From the NCBI RefSeq assembly GCF_004000805.1, contig NZ_BILY01000007.1, positions 124,001-188,000 of the forward strand: a stretch of DNA of 64,000 nucleotides, read 5' to 3'. Position numbers and translations under genes: made by a program. The notes below the pieces were generated by a model, which did not search any database, was not told the DNA's origin, and saw only the letters and a program-made list of their open reading frames with translations. This document shows, in pieces, positions 20,184 through 29,605 of this stretch (position 1 is the stretch's first letter; the number at the start of each line of letters is the position of its first letter). Source of the stretch: Paenibacillus glycanilyticus NBRC 16618. GTDB taxonomy: Bacteria; Bacillota; Bacilli; Paenibacillales; Paenibacillaceae.

Positions 20184-21104
20184 TTAGAACAATGCATGAT
20201 CTTTGTCGTATTTGCGTACCGCATAGTTAGCCAGCAAGATCGTTGCAAAGCCAAGCACGGATTGATAGAAGCCTGCAGCGGCCGATAAGCCGATTTCGTT
20301 CGAGGTCGTCAGCGACCGGAAGACGAAGGTATCGATAACGTCGGTTGAGGAGAACAAGAGGCCGTTGTTGCCGACCATGTTGTAGAACATCCCGAAATCT
20401 CCTCTGAAAATATTGCCTACGGCAAGCAGGACCAGAATGATCACGGTTGGGAACAGATTCGGCAGCGTAATGCGCCAGATCCGCTGGAACACGTTTGCTC
20501 CGTCGATCTCAGCCGCTTCGTACATCTCGTTGTCGATCCCCGTGATGGCCGCCAGATACATAACCGAACCGTAGCCAAGCGTTTTCCAAGCGGATACGAG
20601 CACGAGAATGACCGGCCAATAGGAAGGCGTGTTGTAAATATCAACCGGCTGCATGCCTACAGCCTTCAGCAGCACGTTCAGCGTACCCACGTCGTAATTG
20701 AAGAGGTTGTAAGCAATAGCGCCTACGACAACCCACGAAATAAAGTAAGGAAGGAACAGCATCGTTTGCGTTAACTTGCGGAACCATTTGCCCACCGCTT
20801 CGAACAAGAAGATCGCCGCCGCGATTTGCAGCACGTTGTTGACGATGATAAAGGCGATGTTATAAAGCGCCGTATTCCTCGTAACCATCCAGGCATTGCC
20901 CGATTCGAAGAAAAAGCGGAAGTTGCTGATTCCGTTCCACGGACTTCCGAATATGCCGCCCGTGTTGTTGTATTGTTTGAATGCAAGCACAATGCCGGCC
21001 ATCGGGACGTAAGCGAACAGTATAAAAAAGAATACCGCCGGCGCCAGCATGAGCAGCAGCGTCTTGTTCTGAAGGGCGTAACCCCAAAATCCGCGTCGCT
21101 TCAT
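20184..21104 (-). CDS. Carbohydrate ABC transporter permease (LplB/YtcP partner)
   Basis: This 306-residue permease has six predicted transmembrane helices and a MalF-type EAA loop (EAAEIDGANVFQRIWRITLP). It is the first gene of the transport operon permease - permease - binding protein - galactanase. GGAGGAG lies 6 nt before the ATG. The 200-bp region upstream, between it and the YesN-like regulator gene, carries a probable promoter and an inverted repeat that could bind the AraC-type regulator. Confidence 0.93.
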   Translation of the reverse strand: MKRRGFWGYALQNKTLLLMLAPAVFFFILFAYVPMAGIVLAFKQYNNTGGIFGSPWNGISNFRFFFESGNAWMVTRNTALYNIAFIIVNNVLQIAAAIFLFEAVGKWFRKLTQTMLFLPYFISWVVVGAIAYNLFNYDVGTLNVLLKAVGMQPVDIYNTPSYWPVILVLVSAWKTLGYGSVMYLAAITGIDNEMYEAAEIDGANVFQRIWRITLPNLFPTVIILVLLAVGNIFRGDFGMFYNMVGNNGLLFSSTDVIDTFVFRSLTTSNEIGLSAAAGFYQSVLGFATILLANYAVRKYDKDHALF

Positions 21105-21144
21105 TCGTTTCTCCTCCTGTACAATCTCTCTGTCTTATACGTTA

Positions 21145-21173
21145 ATTATATAAACCTCACAGCCCCTCCAAAA
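21145..21173 (-). promoter_or_regulatory. Probable promoter of the sugar ABC transporter operon
   Basis: Minus strand: TATAAT at 21150-21145 with a poor -35 (TTTTGG at 21173-21168) after 17 bp. A weak -35 fits a promoter that needs an activator such as the neighbouring AraC-type regulator. Confidence 0.45.
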
Positions 21174-21176
21174 TTA

Positions 21177-21218
21177 AGCCAAACTACAAAAAGTAATACT
21201 TAATCTACGATTTTGGCT
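21177..21218. promoter_or_regulatory. Inverted repeat upstream of the transporter promoter
   Basis: AGCCAAA (21177-21183) and TTTGGCT (21212-21218) are separated by 28 bp, starting just upstream of the predicted -35. This is a candidate binding site for the YesN-like regulator. Confidence 0.35.
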
Positions 21219-21242
21219 GGAAAGTTTAGTTTATAAGGGGAG

Positions 21243-21285
21243 GAAAAACAAAAGCCCGCAGGCTTGGAAAAACAGCCGCAGGCTT
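21243..21285 (-). terminator. Terminator after the YesN-like regulator gene
   Basis: On the minus strand AAGCCTGCGG pairs with CTGCGGGCTT (two G-U pairs) and is followed by TTGTTTTT. It separates the kinase/regulator pair from the transport operon. Confidence 0.75.
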
Positions 21286-21305
21286 ATGAATGAAGGTCAA
21301 ACGGG

Positions 21306-22865
21306 CTAGATTTTATGCTTCTTTCGGTATTCGCCTGGTGTCATGCCGGTAAACTGCTTGAACTGCCGGTTGAAATAAATGATGTTCTTGTAGCCGACCC
21401 TCTCCGCTATTTCGTATACCTTCAGACAAGGATCCGCAAGCAGCTCCCTGACGCGGTCCATGCGCCGTTCATTCAGCCAGTCGCTGAATAAGGTGCCGGT
21501 CTCTTCCTTGAACAAGGTGCTCAAATAGTTAGGCGTAAAATCAAAAAACGCCGCTACTTCCTTCAGCGTAATCTTCTGCTCCAGCCGCTCGTCCACAAAC
21601 GCCATAATGTTGTCGAACAGCTTGCGCTTCTGCTTCTGGCGCTTTACGTACAGCAGCTCGGACAGCTCGAAAAACCTTCTTCGCAGCCAGGACAGGATAT
21701 CGTCGATCGTCTCGAACTGGAACAGTACGGCCGCCTTTTGCGCATCCCATTTCAGCAGCTCGTACAGATTTTCGTTTTGCTGCAGCAGATCGGCATGCAG
21801 CTTCGACGTTATCCGGATAATCAGGTCGTACGCATATTGCTTCTGGGATACGCTTTCGTTCTTGTCGAACAGCTTCAGCAGCCGGTCGTCTATTGCTACC
21901 AGGTCGTAATCGAGAATGGCGTTCAGCATCTCTTCGACGTTCTCTTCGACATTGGGCTCCAGCTTGTCTTCTCTTGCCGTGCCGGATACATCCTTGATCA
22001 GCCGGTTTTTGCCCAGCAGCCACTTCGCGCTAAGGGCCGCCTGCGCCTGCCGGTACGATTCGCGCAGCTCCTCCGTGTCCCGTGCGGAGCTGCCGGCTCC
22101 TGCCGTGATCGTTACGGGGAAGCTCTGGCGGACCTCGCCAACCAACTCCTCCAGCATGGCGTTAAACCGGTCATCGGAAATGGGAGAGAGAATAACGATC
22201 CGCTGATCATGGCTGACCAGCACCGTACCTCCGTCATGGTCGCCAACGAACTGCTCGATAAAGGAGGAGATGCTGCGGACCTGGCTGCGCCGCTCCTGTT
22301 CGGGAATTTTCCACTCCACGTCATCGATCTCGATAACCGCTGCGGCTGCCCCGTATTGCAGGAGCGAGTTCAGGAACGGAGCGATATGCTCCCGCTCATG
22401 CTCTTCTGTTGCATCGGCCAGCCACTTAAGCATCAGCTCCCTATTCACGAGCGACAAGGCCTCCGTTACGATCGAATGACGCTTCCGCTCGCTCTCCACC
22501 TGCGTATACACCGTTTCCAGCATCTCATGCAGCTCCTGGTCCTTGACCGGCTTCAGCAAATAGCCCGAAGCGTTCATCTGTATCGCTTCCTTCGCGTATT
22601 GAAAATCCTCGTGACCGCTTATAAAAACAACCTGCACATGCGGATTCCGTTCCTTCGCCTTCCGCGCGAATTCCGTCCCCGACATAATCGGCATCCGGAT
22701 ATCGGACAGAATGACATCGATCCGCTCGTCTTCCATCAGCCTCAGAGCTTCAAAGCCGCTGCTTGCCGTCCCCACCACCTGCAAGGGCAGCGGGCTGCCC
22801 GTTACCCTGCGCCGCATCCATTCCAGATCTATCGCTTCGTCATCTACTAGTAATACTGTAATCAT
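21306..22865 (-). CDS. YesN-like response regulator with AraC DNA-binding domain
   Basis: This 519-residue regulator has an N-terminal receiver domain (phospho-acceptor Asp55 in ILSDIRMP), a middle region of about 280 residues typical of YesN proteins, and two C-terminal AraC helix-turn-helix motifs (TLKEVAAFFDFTPNYLSTLFKEE and KVYEIAERVGYKNIIYFNRQFKQ). Its ATG overlaps the kinase gene stop by 4 nt. It probably activates the downstream sugar transport operon when the kinase detects oligosaccharide. The direct target is inferred from adjacency. Confidence 0.93.
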   Translation of the reverse strand: MITVLLVDDEAIDLEWMRRRVTGSPLPLQVVGTASSGFEALRLMEDERIDVILSDIRMPIMSGTEFARKAKERNPHVQVVFISGHEDFQYAKEAIQMNASGYLLKPVKDQELHEMLETVYTQVESERKRHSIVTEALSLVNRELMLKWLADATEEHEREHIAPFLNSLLQYGAAAAVIEIDDVEWKIPEQERRSQVRSISSFIEQFVGDHDGGTVLVSHDQRIVILSPISDDRFNAMLEELVGEVRQSFPVTITAGAGSSARDTEELRESYRQAQAALSAKWLLGKNRLIKDVSGTAREDKLEPNVEENVEEMLNAILDYDLVAIDDRLLKLFDKNESVSQKQYAYDLIIRITSKLHADLLQQNENLYELLKWDAQKAAVLFQFETIDDILSWLRRRFFELSELLYVKRQKQKRKLFDNIMAFVDERLEQKITLKEVAAFFDFTPNYLSTLFKEETGTLFSDWLNERRMDRVRELLADPCLKVYEIAERVGYKNIIYFNRQFKQFTGMTPGEYRKKHKI

Positions 22866-24640
22866 GCCAGCAGTCTCCTTTGCTCTTCCTCGTCCACGTT
22901 GCCCTGCCGGTCGATCGGCAGCAGGATCCGCACGGTTGTCCCTCCGCCAAACACGCTTCCGATCTCAATCCCGTACTCGTCGCCATACCGCAGCTTGATG
23001 CGGTCATCCACGTTTCGGATGCCGTATCCGCCCGACTGTCCCGGCTGTGCCATAACGGCCTTCAAAACATCCGGCTTCATCCCGATCCCGGTGTCAATGA
23101 TCTTCAGCTCCACCTTATTCCCTGCCGCTCTGCCGCTGATCCGGATCGCGATATGGCTGCCAAACCAGGCATGCTTGAAAATATTTTCTACAAAAGGCTG
23201 CAGGATCAGCTTAATCACCTTGCAGTCCCCAAGTCCCCGCTCCATATCGATATGAACATCAAATTTCCCCGCGTATTTTATACGCTGGATGTCCAGATAA
23301 GCTTCAACCTGTTCCAGCTCCTTCGCCAGCGGAATAAATACCTGGCCGTCGTTCAGCGTAAGCCGGTAAAACTTCGCCAGTCCTTCCACCATGCCCGTCA
23401 CCTTCTCCGTCTCCGACAAATTCGCAAGGCTGCCTATCGTCGACAGGGTGTTGTACAGGAAATGCGGATTAATCTGCGCCTGCAGCGCTTCGAGCTCCGC
23501 CTGTTTTTTCTGAATGCCTTCCACGTATACCTTTTTGATCAGGTCCTGAATGTTCTCCGCCATATCGTTAAACGCACCGGCAATATGAACAAACTCGTCA
23601 TTGCCGCTGAAGCGCAGTCGCTTCTGGAAGCTTCCCTGCTGGAAGGAACGGAGGAACGTGACGATACGCCTCATTTTTCGTCCGGACAATCTGGCTACGA
23701 GGAACCCGATAATCGACATCACAAGAAAGCTGATCAGGCATACGTAGAAAATAACGCTCCCCAGCTTGCCCGCATCTTTTCTCAGGTATTCGTTCGGAAC
23801 CAGCGTCTCTATTACGAAGCTGGTGTTCGGAATCTTATTTTGCATAACGAGATAAGTGCCGTTATCCTCCTCTGGCATCGTGCTTGCAGCAGCAGCCCCG
23901 TCCGTATCCCCATTGTCTCCCCGTTGATAGAGAACCGTATCGCTGCCCGTGTCCACCAGGCGAAGAATAAGCCCCTCCTCGGTTGGAAACGCTTTAAAAT
24001 CCCCGAGCAAATCATCCAGCCGCGTCGTAATCCGGACATAGCCGATAATCGTCTTATAATCGTTGTAAGAGACCAGCTTCCGGAAATGCGAAATATTGTT
24101 CAGGGTCCGGTCGGTATCGACCTGCAGCCATATATTATCCTTGTCCGAATCCTGAATTGCATTAAACCACGACTTATTCGTAATCTCGCTGTACGGCAAA
24201 ATGTAATAATCGCTGTCCTTAATCTCCTCGTACATGCTGTCTCCGTCAACCTCGTTCAAATAGCCGTTGGTCGTATAAACTAGCAGCCGGATATGATTGC
24301 CGTACAAGTGAAGCGGCGCCTGGATCTGAGGCACGATCTCATCCAGCATCGTCAGATACGTCTGGAGCGGATCTCCTTTCTTCTGCAGCGCCCGCTGAAA
24401 GGATAAGCTGCCGAACAGCGTATCGGACATTCGCTGTATCTCGCCCAGCTGGTAGCTCAGGTTATTTTCCGTCTGCTCCATGGCCGTCTTAATGTTGGTC
24501 TCTGCCATTTCCGTACGGGATTGCACCAGCATCGTATACGAGACATAACCGATGACAACGTCCGTAACCAAGACCAGCAGCAGGTAGGAAATCATCATTT
24601 TATACGTAAACGGCATGAAGGTTCTCATCCGCTTCTCCAT
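22862..24640 (-). CDS. YesM-like sensor histidine kinase
   Basis: This 592-residue kinase has a transmembrane helix near residues 14-37, a large extracellular dCache-like sensor, a second transmembrane helix near 300-322, HAMP, and a His_kinase domain of the YesM class with the motif INPHFLYNTL (phospho-acceptor His near residue 395) followed by an ATPase domain (GIGMKPD, GGYGIRNVDDRIKLRYG). GGAGGG precedes the ATG. It overlaps the regulator gene by 4 nt. The pair most likely senses plant-derived oligosaccharide outside the cell. Confidence 0.93.
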   Translation of the reverse strand: MEKRMRTFMPFTYKMMISYLLLVLVTDVVIGYVSYTMLVQSRTEMAETNIKTAMEQTENNLSYQLGEIQRMSDTLFGSLSFQRALQKKGDPLQTYLTMLDEIVPQIQAPLHLYGNHIRLLVYTTNGYLNEVDGDSMYEEIKDSDYYILPYSEITNKSWFNAIQDSDKDNIWLQVDTDRTLNNISHFRKLVSYNDYKTIIGYVRITTRLDDLLGDFKAFPTEEGLILRLVDTGSDTVLYQRGDNGDTDGAAAASTMPEEDNGTYLVMQNKIPNTSFVIETLVPNEYLRKDAGKLGSVIFYVCLISFLVMSIIGFLVARLSGRKMRRIVTFLRSFQQGSFQKRLRFSGNDEFVHIAGAFNDMAENIQDLIKKVYVEGIQKKQAELEALQAQINPHFLYNTLSTIGSLANLSETEKVTGMVEGLAKFYRLTLNDGQVFIPLAKELEQVEAYLDIQRIKYAGKFDVHIDMERGLGDCKVIKLILQPFVENIFKHAWFGSHIAIRISGRAAGNKVELKIIDTGIGMKPDVLKAVMAQPGQSGGYGIRNVDDRIKLRYGDEYGIEIGSVFGGGTTVRILLPIDRQGNVDEEEQRRLLA

Positions 24641-24736
24641 ATTGCTGCGCCCTCCTAGGTCCTATCGTTCATGAATAGGGAAATCATATACGAATTTGTC
24701 TAATAAATAAATAGGAGATTACTTGAACGCTAAAGG

Positions 24737-24766
24737 GCATATCCAACCGCCACGGCGGCATACACA
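24737..24766 (+). promoter_or_regulatory. Sigma-E-type sporulation promoter of spoVR
   Basis: GCATATCC (24737-24744), 14-bp spacer, CATACACA (24759-24766) matches the mother-cell sigma-E pattern (ATA-containing -35, CATACANT -10) with one -10 mismatch. Transcription would begin near 24773. Confidence 0.6.
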
Positions 24767-24806
24767 TGGTATGAACGGTATTTATCAAGTACGGGGGGAT
24801 AGCGGA

Positions 24807-26243
24807 ATGAATCAGGATGAGATCCGTGCACTGGAATATGCCATCGATGAAATTACGGAAATCGCGACAGGTTTCGGTCTAGATTTTTACCCGATGCGTT
24901 ATGAGATTTGTCCGGCGGACATCATTTACACCTTTGGCGCTTACGGGATGCCGACGCGCTTCAGCCACTGGAGCTTCGGCAAAACGTTCAACAAGATGAA
25001 GATGCAATACGACTTCGGTCTAAGCAAAATATACGAGCTTGTGATCAACTCGAATCCGTGTTACGCCTTCCTGCTCGAAGGCAACTCGCTGATTCAGAAT
25101 AAGCTCATTGTCGCGCACGTTCTGGCCCACTGCGATTTCTTCAAGAACAATGCCCGCTTCAGCCAAACCAACCGCAACATGGTGGAGAGCATGTCCGCTA
25201 CCGCCGACCGCATTCATCAATACGAGATGGACCACGGCACGGAAGCCGTCGAGAAGTTTATTGACGCCGTTCTGGCCATTCAGGAGCATGTGGATCCGAC
25301 CATTATTAAGCCTTACCAGCTGGATAAGACCCGGTATATCGAGCTGCTGACGAAGGAAAAATCGCGTTCCTCGAAGCAGTCGGCAAAGTCGGAATACGAG
25401 GATTTGTGGTCACTCGAGGAGATCGCCGAGTCGGCTGGAGCAGCCCCTCCGGCGTCCAATCACTTCCCTCCGGAGCCCGAGAAGGATCTGGTCTGGTTCA
25501 TCGAGGAATATTCGCCAAAGCTTGAGCCTTGGCAGCGCGACATCATGTCGATGCTCCGCGACGAGATGCTTTACTTCTGGCCGCAGATCGAGACGAAGAT
25601 CATGAACGAAGGCTGGGCTTCGTATTGGCATCAGCGCATTATCCGCGAGTTGTCGCTTACAAGCGACGAGACGATCGAGTTTGCCAAGCTGAACTCCTCC
25701 GTCGTTGTCCCTTCCCGCCACAGCCTCAACCCGTATTATCTCGGGCTGAAGATCTTCGAGGATATCGAGAAGCGCTGGGATAAACCAACGAAGGAAGAGC
25801 AGGCGCGGTTCGGACGCGTGCCGGGCAAAGGCCGGGAGAAAATTTTCGAGGTCCGGGAAGAAGATTCCGACATCTCCTTCTTGCGCAACTACTTAACCAA
25901 GAATCTGACCGACGAGCTCGATCTTTACATCTTCGAGAAGAAAGGCCCCGAATGGAAAATTACCGATAAATCCTGGGAAAATATCCGCGATCAGCTCGTC
26001 TATTCCAAGGTGAACGGCGGCTTCCCGAGCATCGTTGTCACCGACGGAGACTTCAACCGCATCGGCGAGCTGTACCTGAAGCATAACTACGAGGGAACCG
26101 AGCTGGACTTGAAATACGTCGAGCGGACCCTCCCTTATGTCGTGCAGCTGTGGGGCAAAAACGTCCACCTCGAGACCATCGTTGAGGACAAGAAAATCGT
26201 GTTTAGCTGCGACGGGAAGAAGACCAGCCGGAAGTTTGTGTAG
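24807..26243 (+). CDS. spoVR: SpoVR family protein (spore cortex formation)
   Basis: This 478-residue protein belongs to the SpoVR family, required for normal spore cortex in Bacillus subtilis; its biochemical role is unknown. Characteristic sequences are visible: [29 protein letters not shown] split across residues 20-50, [12 protein letters not shown] near residue 270, and [18 protein letters not shown] chose ATG 24807 ([16 protein letters not shown]) with GGGGGGAT upstream. It gives the usual family length and lies downstream of a sigma-E-type promoter, whereas the longer TTG start at 24723 lies upstream of that promoter. PrkA, which often neighbours SpoVR, is 8 kb away here. Confidence 0.95.
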   Translation: MNQDEIRALEYAIDEITEIATGFGLDFYPMRYEICPADIIYTFGAYGMPTRFSHWSFGKTFNKMKMQYDFGLSKIYELVINSNPCYAFLLEGNSLIQNKLIVAHVLAHCDFFKNNARFSQTNRNMVESMSATADRIHQYEMDHGTEAVEKFIDAVLAIQEHVDPTIIKPYQLDKTRYIELLTKEKSRSSKQSAKSEYEDLWSLEEIAESAGAAPPASNHFPPEPEKDLVWFIEEYSPKLEPWQRDIMSMLRDEMLYFWPQIETKIMNEGWASYWHQRIIRELSLTSDETIEFAKLNSSVVVPSRHSLNPYYLGLKIFEDIEKRWDKPTKEEQARFGRVPGKGREKIFEVREEDSDISFLRNYLTKNLTDELDLYIFEKKGPEWKITDKSWENIRDQLVYSKVNGGFPSIVVTDGDFNRIGELYLKHNYEGTELDLKYVERTLPYVVQLWGKNVHLETIVEDKKIVFSCDGKKTSRKFV

Positions 26244-26255
26244 CGTTTTTGATTA

Positions 26256-26306
26256 AAAAAAGCCGCATCCACGGCCTGTTCGTCAGGCACCGGATTGCGG
26301 CTTTTC
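26256..26306. terminator. Terminator between spoVR and the YheC/D-like gene
   Basis: AAGCCGCATCC and GGATTGCGGCTT arms surround a long loop, with an A run before and TTTT after. It serves the two convergent genes. Confidence 0.8.
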
Positions 26307-26310
26307 CTTA

Positions 26311-27090
26311 TTATGCGTCCTTCCGCCCGTAACTCCTCGCGAACTCTTTCATCTTCTTGTACGCCTTTGGGTCAAGTCGCTTCACGGGGTAAAACTGCGG
26401 GTGATTGGAGTTGACTTCTATGACCCAGAGGCGCTGCTTCTCGTCGTAAGCAAAATCGATGCCCAGCTCATGCATGCCTTTGCGTTTGCCGCTGAGATGC
26501 TTAGCTATTTTAAGCGATTTCGATTTTAGCTGCGAGATCCGCTTCGCTGTTTTCTTTGGCGAGAGGCCTTGCTTCTTCCCAAGCTTCTCCATCGTATACA
26601 GCTTGCCGCCTTGATAATAATTCGTAACAATCTTCTTTGGAGCCCCAACCTTCACTATACAGCCGTTTACGGTCCAGGAGCCGCCCGGCTTGCGCTGCAC
26701 CATTACCCGGATGTCATACGCTCTGCCGTCCACGCGGTCGAGTGAAATGCCTTGCTGAATAATTAACCTTTTCTCAGACCTCTTGCTGATATGGTCATAC
26801 ACGGCTGAAGTCGCAGTCAACCGCCGGCTAAGCTGCTTTTTGTTCACGATATGCTTGACCGTATAGCCGGAGCCCTTCGCTTTCTTGACTTTAAAAATCC
26901 CCACTCCGAGCGAGCCCGTATCCGGCTTTACATAGACCGAGGAGTGCTCTGCCAGCATCGATGCCATATGTTTCCGGCTGAACGATACGGTGTGAGGGAC
27001 AAGCTTCTTCAAGCTTTTGTGAGAAAGTAAATAGCGGCACACCTTAAGCTTTCCGTAGATGTTTCGGCTTTTGTATTTTTTTACGTACAT
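26311..27090 (-). CDS. YheC/YheD-like endospore coat-associated ATP-grasp protein
   Basis: This 259-residue protein resembles the YheC/YheD family found in the Bacillus spore coat. The ATP-grasp features are a glycine loop (PDTGSLGVGIFKV), a hydrophobic strand with RAYDIRVMVQR and the metal-binding end ELGIDFAYDEKQRLWVIEVNSN split around residue 220. It is very Lys-rich, with a net positive charge. I chose ATG 27090 (MYVKKYKSRN), 9 nt after GGAGGGT; an upstream ATG at 27192 has no ribosome-binding site. A perfect sigma-E -10 element (CATACACT, 27118-27111) lies upstream but without a convincing -35. The substrate is unknown. Confidence 0.88.
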   Translation of the reverse strand: MYVKKYKSRNIYGKLKVCRYLLSHKSLKKLVPHTVSFSRKHMASMLAEHSSVYVKPDTGSLGVGIFKVKKAKGSGYTVKHIVNKKQLSRRLTATSAVYDHISKRSEKRLIIQQGISLDRVDGRAYDIRVMVQRKPGGSWTVNGCIVKVGAPKKIVTNYYQGGKLYTMEKLGKKQGLSPKKTAKRISQLKSKSLKIAKHLSGKRKGMHELGIDFAYDEKQRLWVIEVNSNHPQFYPVKRLDPKAYKKMKEFARSYGRKDA

Positions 27091-27228
27091 GGAATTCACC
27101 CTCCAATCCCAGTGTATGTTCCGTCGCTTAATGCCACTTGTGCTGAAGTGGATAGGCCTCCATACAACTGCTGCTGCAACTATTCGGCTCATGCTCCCGT
27201 TAAGTAATTATTAGGAGAGTGGTGTCTC

Positions 27229-27978
27229 GTGCAAAAAAATGCGGTTATCCTCTGTTCAAGCCTGCTGCTTATTCTAGGATTGGGCGCAATCACCTATTGG
27301 GCGCTGGCAAGGGATCATTCCCAATCGATTAAAGGAAATGCGGAAATCGACTGGGTGGATTTCGTTAAGCTTAACGGTCATACCTACACCGGCCTTTATG
27401 ACGGTGTGCTTGTGAATCCGGACGATGTAACGGATGCTGTGGCAGGCAAGGTGAAGTTCAAGGTAGGGGATGTTGTCTCCAATCCGGAATACCGGACCAA
27501 GGAAGGCGATGCGGCATTTCTTGCTATCGGTACGCAGCTTTATGAGGTAAAGGGTTATAAACCTGAAGAAATGATTGCTGCAGAGGACAAAAGCAGAATT
27601 GGCGGGTACCGCATTTATGTGGAAGATTCCTATTACAAAACGTTAAACCGGCGCAGCTTTAAGGACCTTCCTATGGACCAGGTCAGCAAGATCGAACTGT
27701 ATAAAATGAACGAAACCATACCGTACCGGACGCTTGTGAATCAAGAGCAAGCCGACTTTATCCATTTATTGAAATCCGGCGAATATAAGCCTACTTATAC
27801 GCCAAACACCCAGAATGGAGACCCGTCTTATTATTCAATGGTCTTTTATACGAATGAGCCGATCGCCTATTCCTTCAGTATTGCCGACGACGGCGACCAT
27901 GTTTTCTTTTACCCGTGGGACCTCAGTCTTGTCGATAACCGGATACGGACATTAATGGCCGATTCTAACAAATCCTGA
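27229..27978 (+). CDS. Membrane-anchored protein of unknown function
   Basis: This 249-residue protein has one hydrophobic N-terminal segment (about 4-25) and then a soluble domain that would face outside the cell. It has no lipobox. I recognise no domain. The visible part is rich in Tyr, Asp and beta-strand-forming residues (for example YTGLYDGVLVNPDDV and GGYRIYVEDSYYKT). The GTG start is supported by TAGGAGAG upstream. It is monocistronic, ending at a strong hairpin, and is divergent from the YheC/D-like gene. Confidence 0.75.
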   Translation: MQKNAVILCSSLLLILGLGAITYWALARDHSQSIKGNAEIDWVDFVKLNGHTYTGLYDGVLVNPDDVTDAVAGKVKFKVGDVVSNPEYRTKEGDAAFLAIGTQLYEVKGYKPEEMIAAEDKSRIGGYRIYVEDSYYKTLNRRSFKDLPMDQVSKIELYKMNETIPYRTLVNQEQADFIHLLKSGEYKPTYTPNTQNGDPSYYSMVFYTNEPIAYSFSIADDGDHVFFYPWDLSLVDNRIRTLMADSNKS

Positions 27979-28000
27979 AATCCTGATAACCAAACTAAAC

Positions 28001-28054
28001 AAAGGGCTGTTCCCTCTGCCAAAATCGGCTTTCGGGAACAACCCTTTTTTTGTG
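28001..28054 (+). terminator. Terminator after the membrane-anchored unknown gene
   Basis: AAAGGGCTGTTCCC (28001-28014) pairs with GGGAACAACCCTTT (28034-28047) and is followed by T residues. Confidence 0.9.
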
Positions 28055-28173
28055 CTGAGCTAAAGATCCTCTTCCTTCTATCGGCTGCTTCGCGCTTGTC
28101 CATGGAGCCCTTCCCAAAGCACCAGCTATAGCGCGAAGCTACGCCTTAAGGAACAGCTTCCCTATTTCAGCTT

Positions 28174-29205
28174 CTATTCCGTAATCGTCTTCGTATAAGT
28201 ACTGTTTGTTGTGATGTAGACGGTTTTGCCGTTTACTTTAATTTGGTACCAGTAGCTGTTGACTTTCTTGATCAGCTCGGCTTTTTGGCCAAGCTCCAGT
28301 CTGCCAACCGTGGACGAGCTCGAGCTCGCAGCCGATTTCAGGCTAACCCAGCCCTTGACCGTTACCACATATGTAGTCTTCTCATTGGACGGATTCGACG
28401 GTGTCGGATCCGGAGTTGGCGTTGGTGCAGGTGTTGTAGAACCGCCGCCTGTTGATGGGCCCGTCCAAGCCGGAACCGGCTTTTGCGGCGGCAGCACATA
28501 CGACTCAGGAATGGTAGGCGCTTTAATCGTTTTGCCTGCCATACCCGTGAATCCGGCTGCAGGGACTACGCGGCGGGCTTCCTTGAAGTTCTCGCCCCAC
28601 CAATATTCCCAGCCGTCAACCGTGCCAAGCGCTGTTGGGTTGCCGTCCGAGCGGGTGCCGATAACAACCGGCTGACCATCGCGGTTAGTTCCCATGTAAA
28701 TCGCAACGTGCATAATATGATCGGTTTCCTGCCAGGTCAGAATATCGCCAAGCTTCAGGTTCTCAATGCCGGTAAGCTTCCACTTGCCGTTCACCTTCTG
28801 TTTGCCGACACCGGCAACCTTTGTGCCAACCGTGTTGTAATTTGCGGATGTTCCTGTAACGTTAATGCCAAAGTCCCCAAATACGAAACGGACAAAGCCC
28901 GAGCAGTCCTCGTAGCCGTATTTGCCGTAAGCATCCGAACCGCTGCCATACACCATATAACCGTTTTCCATATACCAGATCGCCCGTTCGACGATTTGGT
29001 AAGCGAGAGTGTTCGACTGACTTCCGTATTTCGCCCGGAAATCCGCCACATTATAGAGCTCGTCCTTCACATAGCTATCCGCGTTTATGTACTCATTGTA
29101 TTTCTTTACTGCGCTTGCCGTAGTCCAGGTCGTGCTTGCGTTTGCAATGCCGGCTGTCCCTAGTAAAGATCCGATAATAGCGAGGCTTAGTAATTGCTTT
29201 TTCAT
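28174..29205 (-). CDS. Secreted NlpC/P60-type peptidoglycan hydrolase with SH3b domain
   Basis: This 343-residue protein has a signal peptide (about 1-24, ANA-S), an NlpC/P60-like cysteine peptidase domain with catalytic Cys in YEDCSGFVRFVFG and His in HIMHVAIYMG, a Thr/Pro-rich linker (PAPTPTPDPTPSNPSN), and a C-terminal SH3b-like wall-binding domain (VTVKGWVSLKSAASSSS). Such enzymes cut the peptide stems of peptidoglycan. I chose ATG 29205 (MKKQLLSLAI), which begins a proper signal peptide and has GGGAGGG upstream; a longer frame from 29265 adds 20 residues without function. The gene is monocistronic. Confidence 0.9.
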   Translation of the reverse strand: MKKQLLSLAIIGSLLGTAGIANASTTWTTASAVKKYNEYINADSYVKDELYNVADFRAKYGSQSNTLAYQIVERAIWYMENGYMVYGSGSDAYGKYGYEDCSGFVRFVFGDFGINVTGTSANYNTVGTKVAGVGKQKVNGKWKLTGIENLKLGDILTWQETDHIMHVAIYMGTNRDGQPVVIGTRSDGNPTALGTVDGWEYWWGENFKEARRVVPAAGFTGMAGKTIKAPTIPESYVLPPQKPVPAWTGPSTGGGSTTPAPTPTPDPTPSNPSNEKTTYVVTVKGWVSLKSAASSSSSTVGRLELGQKAELIKKVNSYWYQIKVNGKTVYITTNSTYTKTITE

Positions 29206-29605
29206 GCTTTTGTCATCCCTCCCACCCCTATTAAAATATATGCCAACTCTCACCGCAATGACCAAAAAGTACCACTATTGATAGACGGAGCCAATCTTAC
29301 GGCCTTCTAATTTTCTAACCTTTACCAATGTTTTTTCTTAGTAAGCTTTAATGAAAATCCTCGTCAAACCTAGGCAGTGACTAGCTTTGATAGCATCCGG
29401 GAAGCCGCGTTTTTAGGCTGTTTTCCGTCATTTTGCAGGATAAAAATTCCTCCAAAAATCATTTCCTCCGTTACCAATTATGAGAAAAAATTTAGGAAAA
29501 CTCGCCCAATAAAGCAAGATACCCGCTTATAGCATTTTCTCTCTATCTTCACTATAATTTCTCTAGTACCTACTAACGCGCAAAAAGACTTCCGAGGTGA
29601 TACCG
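29206..29605. other. 400-bp intergenic region with divergent promoters
   Basis: This AT-rich interval separates the NlpC/P60 gene from a small plus-strand gene. It holds a clear TATAAT at 29553-29558 for the small gene, and an imperfect hairpin at about 29397-29427 (CGGGAAGCC with GGCTGTTTTCCG). I compared it with c-di-AMP, c-di-GMP and other riboswitches expected before wall hydrolase genes and found no convincing match. I see no coding potential. Confidence 0.6.

Noticed and set aside
24723..24806. N-terminal extension of SpoVR from TTG 24723
   Set aside because: It contains the likely sigma-E promoter and has no ribosome-binding site; the family length fits ATG 24807.
27111..27118. Sigma-E promoter for the YheC/D-like gene
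   Set aside because: A perfect -10 (CATACACT) exists, but I found no matching -35 at 13-15 bp, so it is not listed as a promoter.
29206..29605. c-di-AMP or c-di-GMP riboswitch before the NlpC/P60 gene
   Set aside because: I compared both strands with the conserved core motifs as I remember them. Only scattered short matches were found, so no call is made.
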